A DNA stretch of 64,000 bases, from the NCBI RefSeq assembly GCF_021353235.1, contig NZ_JAJTWT010000014.1, positions 1 to 64,000 of the forward strand, read 5' to 3'. Below the pieces are notes generated by a model, which saw nothing but the letters and a program-made list of their open reading frames with translations, did not search any database and was not told the DNA's origin. Positions 7,655 to 16,750 of the stretch are shown one piece after another. Position 1 is the stretch's first letter, and each line of letters begins with the position of its first letter. This DNA comes from Pelomonas caseinilytica (GTDB taxonomy: Bacteria; Pseudomonadota; Gammaproteobacteria; Burkholderiales; Burkholderiaceae_C). A program made the position numbers and the translations under genes.

Positions 7655-8239
7655 TCAGGCGCCGGCGGCGTCCAGGCGCTTCATGCGCTCACTCTGCCAG
7701 TAGACGTCGTCGCCGCCCAGGCCGTCGAGGTTGGCGCGGTTGAGCACGCGGGCCAGCACGAAGAGCAGGTCAGACAGGCGGTTGAGGTACTGGCGCGGCG
7801 CGGCGCGCACCGTCTCGTGGGCGGCCAGGGTGACGACGGCGCGCTCGGCCCGCCGGGCGATGGTGCGGCAGACGTGGGCGATGGCCGCGCTGCGCGTGCC
7901 GGCCGGCAGGATGAATTCCTTGAGCCTCGGCAGGGCGGCGTTGTGGTGCTCCAGCGCCTCGTCCAGGCGCAGTACGGCCGCTTCCTTCAGCAACTCGCCG
8001 CCGGGCCAGGAGAGCTCGCCGCCGAGGTTGAAGAGTTCGTGCTGGATGACGATGACCAGCTCGCGGACGTCCTCTGGCAGGGGCTCGGCCAGCAGCAGGC
8101 CGAGGTGGGAGTTCAGTTCGTCGACGTCGCCCATGGCCTGCACGCGCAGGTGGTCCTTGGGGACGCGGCTGCCGTCGGAGAGGCCGGTGGTGCCGTCGTC
8201 GCCGGTGCGGGTGGCGATCTGGGAAAGGCGGTTGCCCAT
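7655..8239 (-). CDS. PduO-type cob(I)alamin adenosyltransferase
   Basis: This 194-residue enzyme transfers the 5'-deoxyadenosyl group of ATP to cob(I)alamin to make coenzyme B12. The N-terminal ATP-binding signature TRTGDDGTTGL, the MGDVDELNSHLG motif and the central RRAERAV with C-terminal YLNRLSDLLFVLAR are hallmarks of the PduO/MMAB family, and length is typical. It is convergent with the YqjK-like gene, only 7 bp from its stop. No cobalamin riboswitch is visible upstream. It probably serves a B12-dependent mutase encoded elsewhere. Confidence 0.92.
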   Translation of the reverse strand: MGNRLSQIATRTGDDGTTGLSDGSRVPKDHLRVQAMGDVDELNSHLGLLLAEPLPEDVRELVIVIQHELFNLGGELSWPGGELLKEAAVLRLDEALEHHNAALPRLKEFILPAGTRSAAIAHVCRTIARRAERAVVTLAAHETVRAAPRQYLNRLSDLLFVLARVLNRANLDGLGGDDVYWQSERMKRLDAAGA

Positions 8240-8286
8240 GATGGCGGTCTGCTCGGATGCAAAGCCGCCATTGTGCGCAGTTGCGC

Positions 8287-8520
8287 TCAGTGGCGGCGTC
8301 CGCTGCGGTGGAAGGCCGGACGATGGGGCGGCGGCGCGTCGTGCGGCTTGAAACCGGTACCCGCCGACCCGCGCGGTGGCGGCGGCATGCCGTCATCGGG
8401 CGGCGAGGCCCGGCGCAGCAGCTCGCGCCATCGCAGGGCCAGCCAGTCGAAACGCACCGCTCCGGCGAGGATGAGGACGGCGACGGCGATCAGCAGCAGC
8501 CAGCTCAAGGTGGGGTCCAT
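8287..8520 (-). CDS. Small single-pass membrane protein, hypothetical
   Basis: A 77-residue protein is predicted from the ATG at 8520, with a GGGAG-like site upstream. One membrane helix (WLLLIAVAVLILAGAVRF) near the N-terminus is followed by a Pro/Arg/His-rich cytoplasmic tail (DDGMPPPPRGSAG). It is 47 bp upstream of the adenosyltransferase gene on the same strand. No family is recognised. Confidence 0.55.
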   Translation of the reverse strand: MDPTLSWLLLIAVAVLILAGAVRFDWLALRWRELLRRASPPDDGMPPPPRGSAGTGFKPHDAPPPHRPAFHRSGRRH

Positions 8521-8606
8521 GCAGGTCTCCCGGGTCAGCAAAGGGTGATGCTGTCACTTCGGCCGGGGCACTGCAAGACAATCCCGCGTCGCCCGTGGAG
8601 CTGTCC

Positions 8607-10031
8607 GTGAACGCGCCCTCATCCTTCGTCCCCGCGCCGGCCCTGCCGGCCGCCTTCCTCGACGAGCTGCGAGCCGGTTTTGCCGAGCGCTGCTCCACGG
8701 CCCAGGCCGTTCGCGAACAGCATGGCCGCGACGAATCCGTCTTCGACGTGCCGCCGCCGCAGGCGGTGGTGTTCGCCGAAAGCGAGGCCGAGGTCGCGCG
8801 CGTCGTCTCGCTGTGCGCCGCCCATCGCGTGCCTGTCATCCCCTATGGCGCGGGTTCCTCGCTGGAGGGGCACCTGCTGGCCGTGCGTGGCGGCGTCAGC
8901 CTCGACGTCTCGCGCATGGCCCGCATCCTGCGCATCGACGCCGAGGACCTGACGGCGACCGTTCAGCCCGGCGTCACGCGCAAGCAGCTCAACGAGGCGC
9001 TCAGGCACGAGGGCCTGTTCTTCCCCATCGACCCCGGCGCGGATGCGAGCCTGGGCGGCATGGCGGCCACGCGGGCCAGCGGCACGAACGCCGTGCGCTA
9101 CGGCACCATGCGCGAGAACGTGCTGGGCCTGCGCTTCGTGAACGCGAACGGCGAGGTCGTGCGCACCGGCTCGCGGGCGAAGAAGAGCAGCGCCGGCTAC
9201 GACCTGACGCGCCTGCTGGTGGGCAGCGAAGGCACGCTGGGCGTCATCACCGAGCTGACCGTCAAGGTCCATCCCCTGCCCGAGGCGGTGTCGGCGGCGG
9301 TCTGCTTCTTCCCGGGCATCGATGCTGCCGTGCGCACCGCCATGCAGGTCATCCAGCTCGGGGTGCCCATCGCCCGTTGCGAGCTGCTGGACGCCAACGC
9401 CATCAAGGCCGTCAATGCGCACGACAAGCTGGGGCTCAAGGAAGCGCCCATGCTGCTGATGGAATTCCACGGCAGCGAGGCCGGGGTGGCCGAGCAGGCC
9501 GCCGCCACCGTGCAGGCCGTGGCGGACGAGCATGGCGGCGAGGCCTTCGAATGGGCCACCACGCCCGAGGCCCGCACGCGGCTGTGGACGGCGCGCCACC
9601 ATGCCTACCTGTCGGGCCTGCAGATGCGCCCCGGCTGCCGCGCGGTGACGACGGACACCTGCGTGCCCATCTCGCGCCTGGCCGAGAACATCAACGCCTC
9701 CATCGACGAGGTGGAGGCCGCCGGCCTGCCCTATTTCGTCGTCGGCCACGTGGGCGACGGCAACTTCCACATGGCCTACCTGCTCGACCCGGCGCGGCCC
9801 GATGAACTGGCCACCGCCGAGCGGCTGAGCGCGCAGATGGTGGCGCGGGCGATTCGCCTGGAAGGCACCTGCACCGGCGAGCACGGCATCGGGCTGCACA
9901 AGCAGGGCTTCCTGCGCGACGAGGCCGGCGACGAGGCGGTGGCCGTGATGCGGGCGCTGAAGGCGGCGATGGACCCGCTCGGCATCCTCAACCCCGGAAA
10001 AATCTTCACCGGCCCAGGCCCCGGCGATTGA
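8607..10031 (+). CDS. FAD-binding oxidase, GlcD / cytochrome D-lactate dehydrogenase family
   Basis: This enzyme of about 474 residues has an N-terminal PCMH FAD domain and a C-terminal FAD-oxidase domain. FAD-binding signatures include VIPYGAGSSLEGH, DPGADASLGGMAATRASGTNAVRYG and LLVGSEGTLGVI. The C-terminal VVGHVGDGNFH and GTCTGEHGIG motifs hold the substrate and metal ligands of D-2-hydroxyacid dehydrogenases. It probably oxidises D-lactate or glycolate and passes electrons to the respiratory chain. The GTG at 8607 is preferred because GGAG lies 6 nt upstream. A GTG at 8595 would add 4 residues. Confidence 0.88.
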   Translation: MNAPSSFVPAPALPAAFLDELRAGFAERCSTAQAVREQHGRDESVFDVPPPQAVVFAESEAEVARVVSLCAAHRVPVIPYGAGSSLEGHLLAVRGGVSLDVSRMARILRIDAEDLTATVQPGVTRKQLNEALRHEGLFFPIDPGADASLGGMAATRASGTNAVRYGTMRENVLGLRFVNANGEVVRTGSRAKKSSAGYDLTRLLVGSEGTLGVITELTVKVHPLPEAVSAAVCFFPGIDAAVRTAMQVIQLGVPIARCELLDANAIKAVNAHDKLGLKEAPMLLMEFHGSEAGVAEQAAATVQAVADEHGGEAFEWATTPEARTRLWTARHHAYLSGLQMRPGCRAVTTDTCVPISRLAENINASIDEVEAAGLPYFVVGHVGDGNFHMAYLLDPARPDELATAERLSAQMVARAIRLEGTCTGEHGIGLHKQGFLRDEAGDEAVAVMRALKAAMDPLGILNPGKIFTGPGPGD

Positions 10032-10074
10032 CCACAATCCGGCGCTTTCCACTGCTCACGAGGAGACGACACCC

Positions 10075-10476
10075 ATGTTCAACCACATCATGGTCGGCAG
10101 CAACGACATCGAGCGCAGCAAGCGCTTCTACGACGCGGTGCTCGGCGTGCTCGGCGCCGCAGAAGGCTTCCGCAGCCCGGCGCCGACGGGCCACCAGCGC
10201 GTGTTCTACCGCCATGCGGGCAACAGCTTCGGCGTGACCCAGCCCATCAACGGCGAGGCGGCCTGCCATGCCAACGGCGGCACCATCGGCTTCAAGTGCG
10301 AGTCGGCCGAACAGGTCAAGGCCTTCCACGACGTGGCCGTGGCCCACGGTGGCCAGTCCATCGAAGAGCCGCCGGGCCTGCGCGACGGCGCCCTCGGCCC
10401 CATGCACCTGGCCTATGTGCGCGACCCCGACGGCAACAAGCTCTGCGCGGTGTACCGGCTGCCCAAGGCGGGATGA
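10075..10476 (+). CDS. VOC-family (glyoxalase-like) protein
   Basis: This 133-residue single-unit vicinal-oxygen-chelate protein starts MFNHIMVGSNDI with a metal-ligand His and SKRFYDAVLGVLG. It ends with the repeat unit pattern AYVRDPDGNKLCAVY. Members include lyases, dioxygenases and antibiotic-binding proteins. The reaction cannot be assigned. It lies 43 bp downstream of the FAD oxidase and may be co-transcribed. Confidence 0.82.
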   Translation: MFNHIMVGSNDIERSKRFYDAVLGVLGAAEGFRSPAPTGHQRVFYRHAGNSFGVTQPINGEAACHANGGTIGFKCESAEQVKAFHDVAVAHGGQSIEEPPGLRDGALGPMHLAYVRDPDGNKLCAVYRLPKAG

Positions 10477-10483
10477 GATTCCC

Positions 10484-10501
10484 GGTACAGATTTCTGTAC
10501 C
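10484..10501. promoter_or_regulatory. Palindromic operator of the vapBC operon
   Basis: A perfect 8-bp inverted repeat with a 2-nt centre (GGTACAGA-TT-TCTGTACC) ends 9 bp before the antitoxin ATG. Type II antitoxins usually repress their own promoter through such palindromes. This one overlaps the expected ribosome-binding region, so it may act on transcription start or early elongation. Confidence 0.7.
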
Positions 10502-10510
10502 ATTTCTCCC

Positions 10511-10753
10511 ATGAAGACCACGCTCGACCTCAACGACCAGCTGCTGGCCGACGCCAAGGCCCTGGCCGCGCAGCAGCGCACCAGCCTGACGCGGCTCATT
10601 GAGGAAGGCCTTCAATGGCGCCTGCGCGCCCAGCCGGCCAAGCCGGCGCGGCGGGGCCGCCTGCCCGTCTTCGACGGCCACACGGGTCTGGTGGAGGGTG
10701 TGGACCCCAAGAGCAACAAGGCGCTGCTGGAAGCCTTGGGCGATGACGCCTGA
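10511..10753 (+). CDS. vapB: VapB-type ribbon-helix-helix antitoxin
   Basis: This 80-residue protein has an N-terminal ribbon-helix-helix: strand MKTTLDLNDQLL, then helices ADAKALAAQQRTS and LTRLIEEGLQWRL, typical of antitoxins that bind operator DNA as dimers. The C-terminal half (RGRLPVFDGHTGLVEGVDP) is likely the disordered toxin-neutralising tail. The stop overlaps the toxin start, so translation is coupled. A perfect palindrome just upstream fits autorepression. Confidence 0.85.
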   Translation: MKTTLDLNDQLLADAKALAAQQRTSLTRLIEEGLQWRLRAQPAKPARRGRLPVFDGHTGLVEGVDPKSNKALLEALGDDA

Positions 10754-11186
10754 CGTCAACGTGCTGGTGGCCGCCTTCCGTGCGGACCACCCCCATCACC
10801 GCATCGCGCGGGACTGGCTGGAAGGCGCTCTGGACGGTGCGCAGTCGGGTGCGGTCTTCACGGTGATGCCGATGGTGCTGGCAAGCCTGCTCCGCCTGGT
10901 GACCAGCCCGAAGATCTTCGTGACACCCACGCCGATGGCCGAGGCCGTGGCGTTCGTGGACGCCCTGCTGGCCCTGCCTGGCGTGCAGCTGGGCACCCTC
11001 GGCCCGGAGTGGCCGCGGCTGACGGCCCTGTGCACGGCCAAGGCGCTCAGCGGCAACGACGTGCCCGACGCCTGGCTGGCGGCGGCGGTGGAACAGGCAG
11101 GGGAACATCTCGTCAGCTTCGACCGGGATTTCCGCAAGCTCCTCCCGCGAGGGCGGTTCACGTTGCTGGAGGCGGGGCCGCGCTGA
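10743..11186 (+). CDS. vapC: VapC-type PIN-domain ribonuclease toxin
   Basis: This 147-residue protein has a PIN fold. It starts at the ATG at 10743 inside the end of vapB. The acidic active site is visible: PDVNVLVAAF with the first Asp, a Glu in MAEAVAFVDALL or an equivalent position, GNDVPDAWLAAA with the third acidic cluster, and SFDRDFRKL with the fourth. VapC toxins cut tRNA or rRNA with Mg2+ when freed from VapB. It ends before a bidirectional terminator. Confidence 0.85.
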   Translation: MTPDVNVLVAAFRADHPHHRIARDWLEGALDGAQSGAVFTVMPMVLASLLRLVTSPKIFVTPTPMAEAVAFVDALLALPGVQLGTLGPEWPRLTALCTAKALSGNDVPDAWLAAAVEQAGEHLVSFDRDFRKLLPRGRFTLLEAGPR

Positions 11187-11211
11187 ACACCCCGTTCTGC
11201 GGCGCACCATG

Positions 11212-11238
11212 AAAAACGCCGCCCGAAGGCGGCGTTTG
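11212..11238. terminator. Bidirectional intrinsic terminator between vapC and the TonB receptor gene
   Basis: A perfect 10-bp stem (AAACGCCGCC/GGCGGCGTTT) with a CGAA tetraloop lies between two convergent genes. It has A/T runs on both sides, so it can end transcripts from either strand. Confidence 0.85.
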
Positions 11239-11257
11239 CGAGCCGGGAGCGAGGGCC

Positions 11258-13474
11258 TCAGAACATCGCCTTGAGCTGCACGCCGTAGGTGCGCGGCTCG
11301 TTGATGAAGCCCGTGAGGTTGTTGAAGTCGATGGCGCCGGTCACGCGGATCTGGTTGGTCAGGTTGCGCACGAAGCCGGCGGCCTCGTACTTGCCGTTGC
11401 CCCAGATGTAGCCCACGCGCAGGCCGCCTTCGGTCACGGCCTTGCCGGTGAACTCGGTGGCCTCGTACAGGAAGAAGTTGACCTTGGAGCGGTAGGCCCA
11501 GTCGGTGTAGACGTAGACCTCGTCGCCGCTGGCCAGTGGGATGCTGTAGCGGGCGGTCAGGTTGGCCGTCCACTTGGGCGCGTTGGGCAGGGCGTTGCCG
11601 TCGACCATGGCGTTGCCGTTGACGATCGGGTCCAGCACCGTCGGGTAGACCTTGGGCTGTCCGAACGGCGCCGTGTTGAGCGAACCGCCCGGGGGCACGC
11701 CCAGGGCCGCGTCCTTGATCTTGGTGTTGTTCAGCGAGCCGCCGAAGGTGACCAGGAAGTCGGGCGTGATCAGGGCCTCGAGGTTGAGCTCGGCGCCGTT
11801 GCCGGTGGCCTTCTTGGCGTTGAGCAGGCGGGTGGCGTTGCTGCTGCCGCCCACGGCCGTGAGCTGCAGGTCCTTGACGGTGTAGGTGAACAGCGAGCCC
11901 GACAGGCGCAGCGTGCGCTTGAGCAGCTCGCTCTTGAAGCCGACCTCGTAGGAGTTGACGTTCTCGGGGCCGGCCTGCGACTGGCCGGCGAAGGCCGAGG
12001 CGTTCTGCATGGACGAGGCGCGGAAGCCGTTGGCGTAGCGGGCGTAGAGGTTGGTCGTCGCGTCGAGCTTGTAGGTGGCCGACAGGTCGCCGCTCCACTT
12101 GCCGTCGTCGGTGTGGGCGGTGGTGCCGGTGGAGGTGTTGAACCCGCCGCTGCCGGCGTGGGTGGTGGACAGGTCCTTCTTGTCCTTGGTGTAGCGCAGG
12201 CCGGCGCGCAGCTTGAGGTTGGGGCTGACGGCGTAGTTCAGCGAACCGAAGGCGGCCCAGGCCTTGTTGGTCTGCGCGGTGTAGATGTGGTCGACGTCGA
12301 CGTGGGTGGTCGTGTCGTAGCTGATGTTGTCGATCGTGTACTTCTCGTCGAAGGCGTACACGCCGGCCTGCCAGCTGAGCGGCCCGGCGGTGTTGGACTC
12401 CAGGCGCACCTCCTGCGTGAGCTGGCGGTGGCCGTTCATGCCGCTGCCGGTCTCGGACTGGAAGGGGATGCCGGGCGCACCGGCGACGCCGCCGTCGATG
12501 TCGCCGCGCGACAGGGGCTTGACGTGCTCGTAGCCGGTGATGGAGTAGACGTTCACGCCGGGCAGGGACCACTTCAGGCGCAGGCTGCCGCCGGTCTGCT
12601 TGAGGGTCTGCTCGTTGACGCCGTTGAAGGCGACGGTGTCGGTGCTGAAGCCGTCGGCCAGGTCGTTGGTGCCGCGCTTGATGGCGTTGGCGCGGAAGAG
12701 GCGCGGGCTGCCGTTCAGGTCGCGGAAGTGCACGTTGGCCAGGGCGCTGAACTGCTGGTGCGGCTCGTACAGCACTTGGGCGCGCACGGCGCTGTCGCGG
12801 TAGCCCTCGGTCTTGGGCGTGGCGGCGTTCGCGGCGGTGTTGTCGACCCAGTCGCTGCGGCGCTGGCTCTGGGCCGAGATGCGGGCGGCCCAGTCGCCGC
12901 TCAACGGCAGGTTGGCCGCGCCTTCGACGTTGACGGTGCCGTAGTTGCCGACCGTGAGGCTCGCATAGCCGTCCTGCTTGTGGCTGGGCTTGACGGAGTC
13001 GAACTTGACGACGCCGGCCGGCGTGTTGCGGCCGAAGAGGGTGCCCTGCGGGCCGGCGACCACTTCGACGGCGGCGGTGTCGAAGATGGGGAAGCCCTTG
13101 AGGATGGGGTTCTCCTGGACCACGTCGTCGACGATGACGCTGACCGGCTGCGAGGCGTTGAGGCGGAAGTCGGTGTTGCCGTAGCCGCGCAGGTAGAAGC
13201 GCGGGAAGGCGCGACCGAAGCTCGATTCGATGTTCAGGCTGGGCACGCGGCCTGACAGGAAGCGCAGGTCCTGGCCGCCGGAGGCCAGCACGTCGAGCTT
13301 CTCGCCGCTGATCTTGGAGACGGCGTTGGGCACGTCCTGGATGTTCTCGGCACGGCGCTCGGCCGTGATGACGACGGTGTCGAGCTGGCTGCGGTCCTTG
13401 GGCGCTTCTTGGGCCAGGACGGGCAGGGCGGTGCTCAGGGCGAGGGCCAGGAGGCTGAGGCGCGGGGCGTTCAT
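11258..13474 (-). CDS. TonB-dependent outer membrane receptor
   Basis: This 738-residue receptor starts at the ATG at 13474 with CTGGAG upstream. A signal peptide (ending VLAQ) is followed by a TonB box (DTVVITA), then a plug domain with RGYGNTDFRLN, VDDVVQ and the VEVVAGPQGTLFGRN motif. A 22-strand barrel follows with many aromatic girdle residues, ending at Phe (QLKAMF). The LFGRNTPAG motif places it near receptors often annotated for complex organics rather than catecholate siderophores. The substrate is unknown. It stands alone, with no regulator or ABC partner beside it. Confidence 0.9.
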   Translation of the reverse strand: MNAPRLSLLALALSTALPVLAQEAPKDRSQLDTVVITAERRAENIQDVPNAVSKISGEKLDVLASGGQDLRFLSGRVPSLNIESSFGRAFPRFYLRGYGNTDFRLNASQPVSVIVDDVVQENPILKGFPIFDTAAVEVVAGPQGTLFGRNTPAGVVKFDSVKPSHKQDGYASLTVGNYGTVNVEGAANLPLSGDWAARISAQSQRRSDWVDNTAANAATPKTEGYRDSAVRAQVLYEPHQQFSALANVHFRDLNGSPRLFRANAIKRGTNDLADGFSTDTVAFNGVNEQTLKQTGGSLRLKWSLPGVNVYSITGYEHVKPLSRGDIDGGVAGAPGIPFQSETGSGMNGHRQLTQEVRLESNTAGPLSWQAGVYAFDEKYTIDNISYDTTTHVDVDHIYTAQTNKAWAAFGSLNYAVSPNLKLRAGLRYTKDKKDLSTTHAGSGGFNTSTGTTAHTDDGKWSGDLSATYKLDATTNLYARYANGFRASSMQNASAFAGQSQAGPENVNSYEVGFKSELLKRTLRLSGSLFTYTVKDLQLTAVGGSSNATRLLNAKKATGNGAELNLEALITPDFLVTFGGSLNNTKIKDAALGVPPGGSLNTAPFGQPKVYPTVLDPIVNGNAMVDGNALPNAPKWTANLTARYSIPLASGDEVYVYTDWAYRSKVNFFLYEATEFTGKAVTEGGLRVGYIWGNGKYEAAGFVRNLTNQIRVTGAIDFNNLTGFINEPRTYGVQLKAMF

Positions 13475-13670
13475 CAAACGACGACTCCAGAAATTGAAAA
13501 CGGCCCCAACAGCAGGGCCGGCGGCGGGATTGTCCCGGCCGCGGCGGGGCGCGGCGACGGTCAGGGCCCCGGTTGTTGCGCGAGTCTGACGGGTTGGTAA
13601 GTTTGGCGACGGGCCAGTTCGGTGCCCCCGCACCAGCAGCGTGCTTCAGGGCGCACGAGAATCGGCCGCC

Positions 13671-14528
13671 ATGAGACGTCGCACGCTGATCGGCCGGCTG
13701 GCCGCCCTCCCCGCGGTCACCACCTTGCCGGCGCAGGCCGCGCCGGATTTCGCGGCGCTGGAACGCCGCGTCGATGGACGCCTGGGCTTCTTCGCCCTGG
13801 ACACCGGCCGTGGCCGCACGTTGGCGCACCGTGCCGACGAGCGCTTCGCCATGGCCTCGACCTTCAAGAGCCTGCTGGCCGCGCGCGTGGCGCATGGCGT
13901 GCAATCGGGGCGTTGGCGCTGGGAGGACGAAGTCATCCTGCAACCGGGCGACCGGGTGCCGCACGCGCCCGCCTTCGACCGCCTGCTCCCCCGGGGCCGG
14001 GCGACGCTGTCGCAGCTGGTTCAGGCCATCCTCGTGCTCAGCGACAACCCTTGCGCCAACGTCCTGCTGCGCCACTGCTGCGACGGCCCCGCGGGCCTGA
14101 CCGCGTGGCTGCGCGCACAAGGCGACCGGGTCACCCGCCTGGACCGCTGGGAGACCGAGCTCAACGACAACGCCCCCGGCGACCCGCGGGACACCACCAC
14201 GCCGCGCGCCTTCGCCGCGTCGCTGCGGCATCTGCTGCTGGGCGCCGGGCTGGATACCGCCGGGCAGGGGCGGTTGTGGTCGGACATGCAGGCCTCGCCC
14301 ACCGGCTTGAAGCGGCTGCGCGCCGGTGTGCCCGCCGGGTGGCGCGTCGTCGCCAAGACGGGGACCGGCGGTCGCGGCGCGGTCAACGACGTGGGCCTGG
14401 TGTTCCTGCCGGACGGGCGTCAGCCCTGGGTGGTCGTCGCCCTGCAGTCGGACTCCACGGCCTCCACCGACGAACTCTCGGCCACGCTGGCCGACGCCAT
14501 GCGCCTGCTGGTGGCCGCCTGGGGCTGA
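13671..14528 (+). CDS. Class A serine beta-lactamase
   Basis: This 285-residue enzyme carries all class A landmarks: the nucleophile in STFK (Ser63 of the precursor), SDN at 124-126, the omega-loop Glu in ETELN (Glu161) and KTG at 229-231. It should hydrolyse penicillins or cephalosporins in the periplasm. The leader MRRRTLIGRLAALPA has an Arg-rich start resembling a twin-arginine signal, then TLPAQA as a cleavage region. The ATG at 13671 is preferred over a GTG at 13641. No LysR-type ampR gene is next to it. The flanks show no mobile element, so it is probably a resident chromosomal enzyme. Confidence 0.9.
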   Translation: MRRRTLIGRLAALPAVTTLPAQAAPDFAALERRVDGRLGFFALDTGRGRTLAHRADERFAMASTFKSLLAARVAHGVQSGRWRWEDEVILQPGDRVPHAPAFDRLLPRGRATLSQLVQAILVLSDNPCANVLLRHCCDGPAGLTAWLRAQGDRVTRLDRWETELNDNAPGDPRDTTTPRAFAASLRHLLLGAGLDTAGQGRLWSDMQASPTGLKRLRAGVPAGWRVVAKTGTGGRGAVNDVGLVFLPDGRQPWVVVALQSDSTASTDELSATLADAMRLLVAAWG

Positions 14529-14555
14529 GCCGGCGCTTCGGCGCGCCAGACCCGC

Positions 14556-16211
14556 TCAGGTGTGGACCCAGCCGTGGGCGTCGGCCTCGCGCGGCGAAAT
14601 GCCGGTGGCGGGCGGGCGGCGCGGGGTCGACGGCGCAGCCGGCCGGGCCGTCGCCACCGCCTGGCCCGGCGCCAGCTTGAAGACCGCCACTGCCTCCACC
14701 AGCTGCTGGGCCTGCAGGTTGAGGCTGGTGGCCGCCGCCGCCATCTCTTCGACGAGGGCGGCGTTCTGCTGCGTGGTCTGGTCCATCTGCGAGACCGCCT
14801 GGCCGATCTGGGCCACGCCGGAGTTCTGCTCGGTGCTGGCGGCGCTGATCTCGCCGACGATGTCGGTGACGCGGCGGATGGAGCCCACCACCTCGGTCAT
14901 CGTGCTGCCGGCCCGGTCCACCAGGGCCGTGCCCTGCTCCACGCGCTCGACACTGGCGGTGATGAGGCTCTTGATCTCCCTGGCCGCCTCGGCGGCGCGG
15001 CCGGCGAGGTTGCGCACTTCGCCCGCCACCACCGCGAAGCCGCGGCCCTGTTCGCCTGCGCGTGCGGCCTCGACGGCGGCATTGAGGGCGAGGATGTTGG
15101 TCTGGAAGGCGATGCCGTCGATGACGCCGATGATGTCGGCGATGCGCCGCGAGGACTCGTGGATGCCCTTCATCGTGTCCACCACCTGGGAGACGACGCT
15201 GCCGCCGTCCGAGGCCACCTGGCTGGCGTTCTGCGCCAGTTGATTGGCCTGGCGGGCGTTGTCGGCGTTCTGCTGGACCGTCGAGCCCAGCTCCTCCATG
15301 GAGGCGGCCGTCCGCTGCAGCGCGCTGGCCTGCTCCTCGGTGCGCTGGCTGAGGTCGTGGTTGCCCTGGGCGATCTGCGAGCTGGCTGAGGCGACCGATT
15401 CCGCACCGGCCCGCACCACGCCCACGACCTGGGCCAGCCCCGACTGCATGGCGTGGATGGCGGCCATCAGGCTGGTGGTGTCGCCGTTCCTGACGACGAT
15501 CTCGCTGTCCAGGTGGCCCTGGGCCACGGCCTGAGCCAGGCGGCGCGCTTCGGCCGGCTCGCCGCCGAGGGTGCCGAGCACGTCGCGCAGGAGCGCCAAC
15601 GTCAGTGCCGCTGCCATCACCATGGCCACCAGCAGCAGGCCGACCATCGTCCAGCGGCTCGCGCCGTAGGACGAAGCGGCGGCCGAGGCGGCACCCACCG
15701 AGCCGCGGTCGTTGAGGTCGACCAGCTTGCCGAGCTGGTCGACCACGCCGTTGAAGGCCTGGCGCGATTCGCCGCGGAACAGGGCGCGGGACGCGGTGGC
15801 CTGTGCCTCGCCCGCCTGCGACGAGCGCAGCAGCCGATCCTGCACGGCCAGGTAGGCGTCGGCGGCCTTGCGGTAGTCCTCGTAGAGGGCCCGTTCCTGG
15901 GGTGAGGTGATGAGAGGCTGGTAGCTGGCTTCGAGCTTGGCCAGCGATGCCTTGGCGTTGGCGATGCGTGTCTCTGCGGCACCGCGCTCGGCATCGGTCG
16001 ACGACATCAGGTGGTCGGCCTCACCGCGGCGCAGCTGGTTGGCCGTGGCCCGCATGTCGCCCAGCACCTTGACGCTGGGCAGCCAGCTGGTGGCGATCTC
16101 CTCCGTGTTGGCGTTGATGCGCGCCATGTTGTAGATGCCGACGCCGCCGACGATGAGGGTCAGCAGTACCAGGGACACGAAGGCGCCGGTCAGTTTCTGG
16201 GACAGCTTCAT
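14556..16211 (-). CDS. Methyl-accepting chemotaxis protein
   Basis: This 551-residue transducer starts at the ATG at 16211 behind AGGGGGA. TM1 (about residues 10-30) is followed by a periplasmic four-helix-bundle sensor ([16 protein letters not shown] onward), TM2 ([19 protein letters not shown]), a HAMP region and a long coiled-coil signalling domain. The hairpin tip [20 protein letters not shown] and the following [13 protein letters not shown] contact CheA and CheW. No CheR-binding pentapeptide is seen at the C-terminus. The ligand is unknown. Confidence 0.92.
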   Translation of the reverse strand: MKLSQKLTGAFVSLVLLTLIVGGVGIYNMARINANTEEIATSWLPSVKVLGDMRATANQLRRGEADHLMSSTDAERGAAETRIANAKASLAKLEASYQPLITSPQERALYEDYRKAADAYLAVQDRLLRSSQAGEAQATASRALFRGESRQAFNGVVDQLGKLVDLNDRGSVGAASAAASSYGASRWTMVGLLLVAMVMAAALTLALLRDVLGTLGGEPAEARRLAQAVAQGHLDSEIVVRNGDTTSLMAAIHAMQSGLAQVVGVVRAGAESVASASSQIAQGNHDLSQRTEEQASALQRTAASMEELGSTVQQNADNARQANQLAQNASQVASDGGSVVSQVVDTMKGIHESSRRIADIIGVIDGIAFQTNILALNAAVEAARAGEQGRGFAVVAGEVRNLAGRAAEAAREIKSLITASVERVEQGTALVDRAGSTMTEVVGSIRRVTDIVGEISAASTEQNSGVAQIGQAVSQMDQTTQQNAALVEEMAAAATSLNLQAQQLVEAVAVFKLAPGQAVATARPAAPSTPRRPPATGISPREADAHGWVHT

Positions 16212-16438
16212 GGACGTTCCCCCTTGCGGTTGGTGGCGCGGCCGCCTCGTCCGGCCAGGACGGCCCGCGCAGTCGAGACCTAACTGAACAATCGGGCGAC
16301 ACATTGTCCCGACGCCGGACGGGACGGCGGGGCAATCCATGTTCCGGGCAGGGCCTTGGCGAGGCTTCGCCGCGCGGCGAAGCGTCGGGTGGCGGCGTCG
16401 ACCCACACTGGACCTCCACCGCACACGAGAGGACCGCC

Positions 16439-16750
16439 ATGCCCCGCATCACCTGTTTCATCCGCTACGAGACCGACCCTCGGCAGCGCGAGGCCTTTCG
16501 GGCCTATGCCGCGAACTGGGGCCGCATCATTCCCCGCCTGGGCGGCCGGCTGCTGGGCTACTGGCTGCCCTGGGAGGGCACGAGCCACGAGGCCTGGGGC
16601 CTGGTGGGTTTCGATTCGCTGGCCGACTACGAGGCCTACCGCGCCCGGCTGAAGGCCGACCCCGAGGCGCGGGCCAACTTCGAGTTCGCGCAGCGGGAAC
16701 GCTTCATCCTGCGCGAATGGCGGACTTTCTGTGAGGATGTGCAGCCATGA
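16439..16750 (+). CDS. NIPSNAP-family protein
   Basis: This 103-residue single ferredoxin-like domain starts [21 protein letters not shown] and contains [15 protein letters not shown], as in NIPSNAP/dimeric alpha-beta barrel proteins. The start is set by GAGAGGA at 16427-16433. It overlaps the next gene by 4 nt and belongs to a three-gene operon with an ABM-domain protein and an ArsR-type regulator. No enzymatic role is established for the bacterial family. Confidence 0.78.
   Translation: MPRITCFIRYETDPRQREAFRAYAANWGRIIPRLGGRLLGYWLPWEGTSHEAWGLVGFDSLADYEAYRARLKADPEARANFEFAQRERFILREWRTFCEDVQP

Noticed and set aside
13475-13670. Cobalamin riboswitch before the TonB receptor
   Set aside because: No B12-box-like sequence was found. 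The receptor is therefore not assigned to B12 uptake.
10596-14231. 1211-residue minus-strand open frame
   Set aside because: It runs antisense to vapC and in a wrong frame of the TonB receptor. The composition is Arg/Gln/His-rich, as expected of shadow frames in high-GC DNA, and there are no domains.
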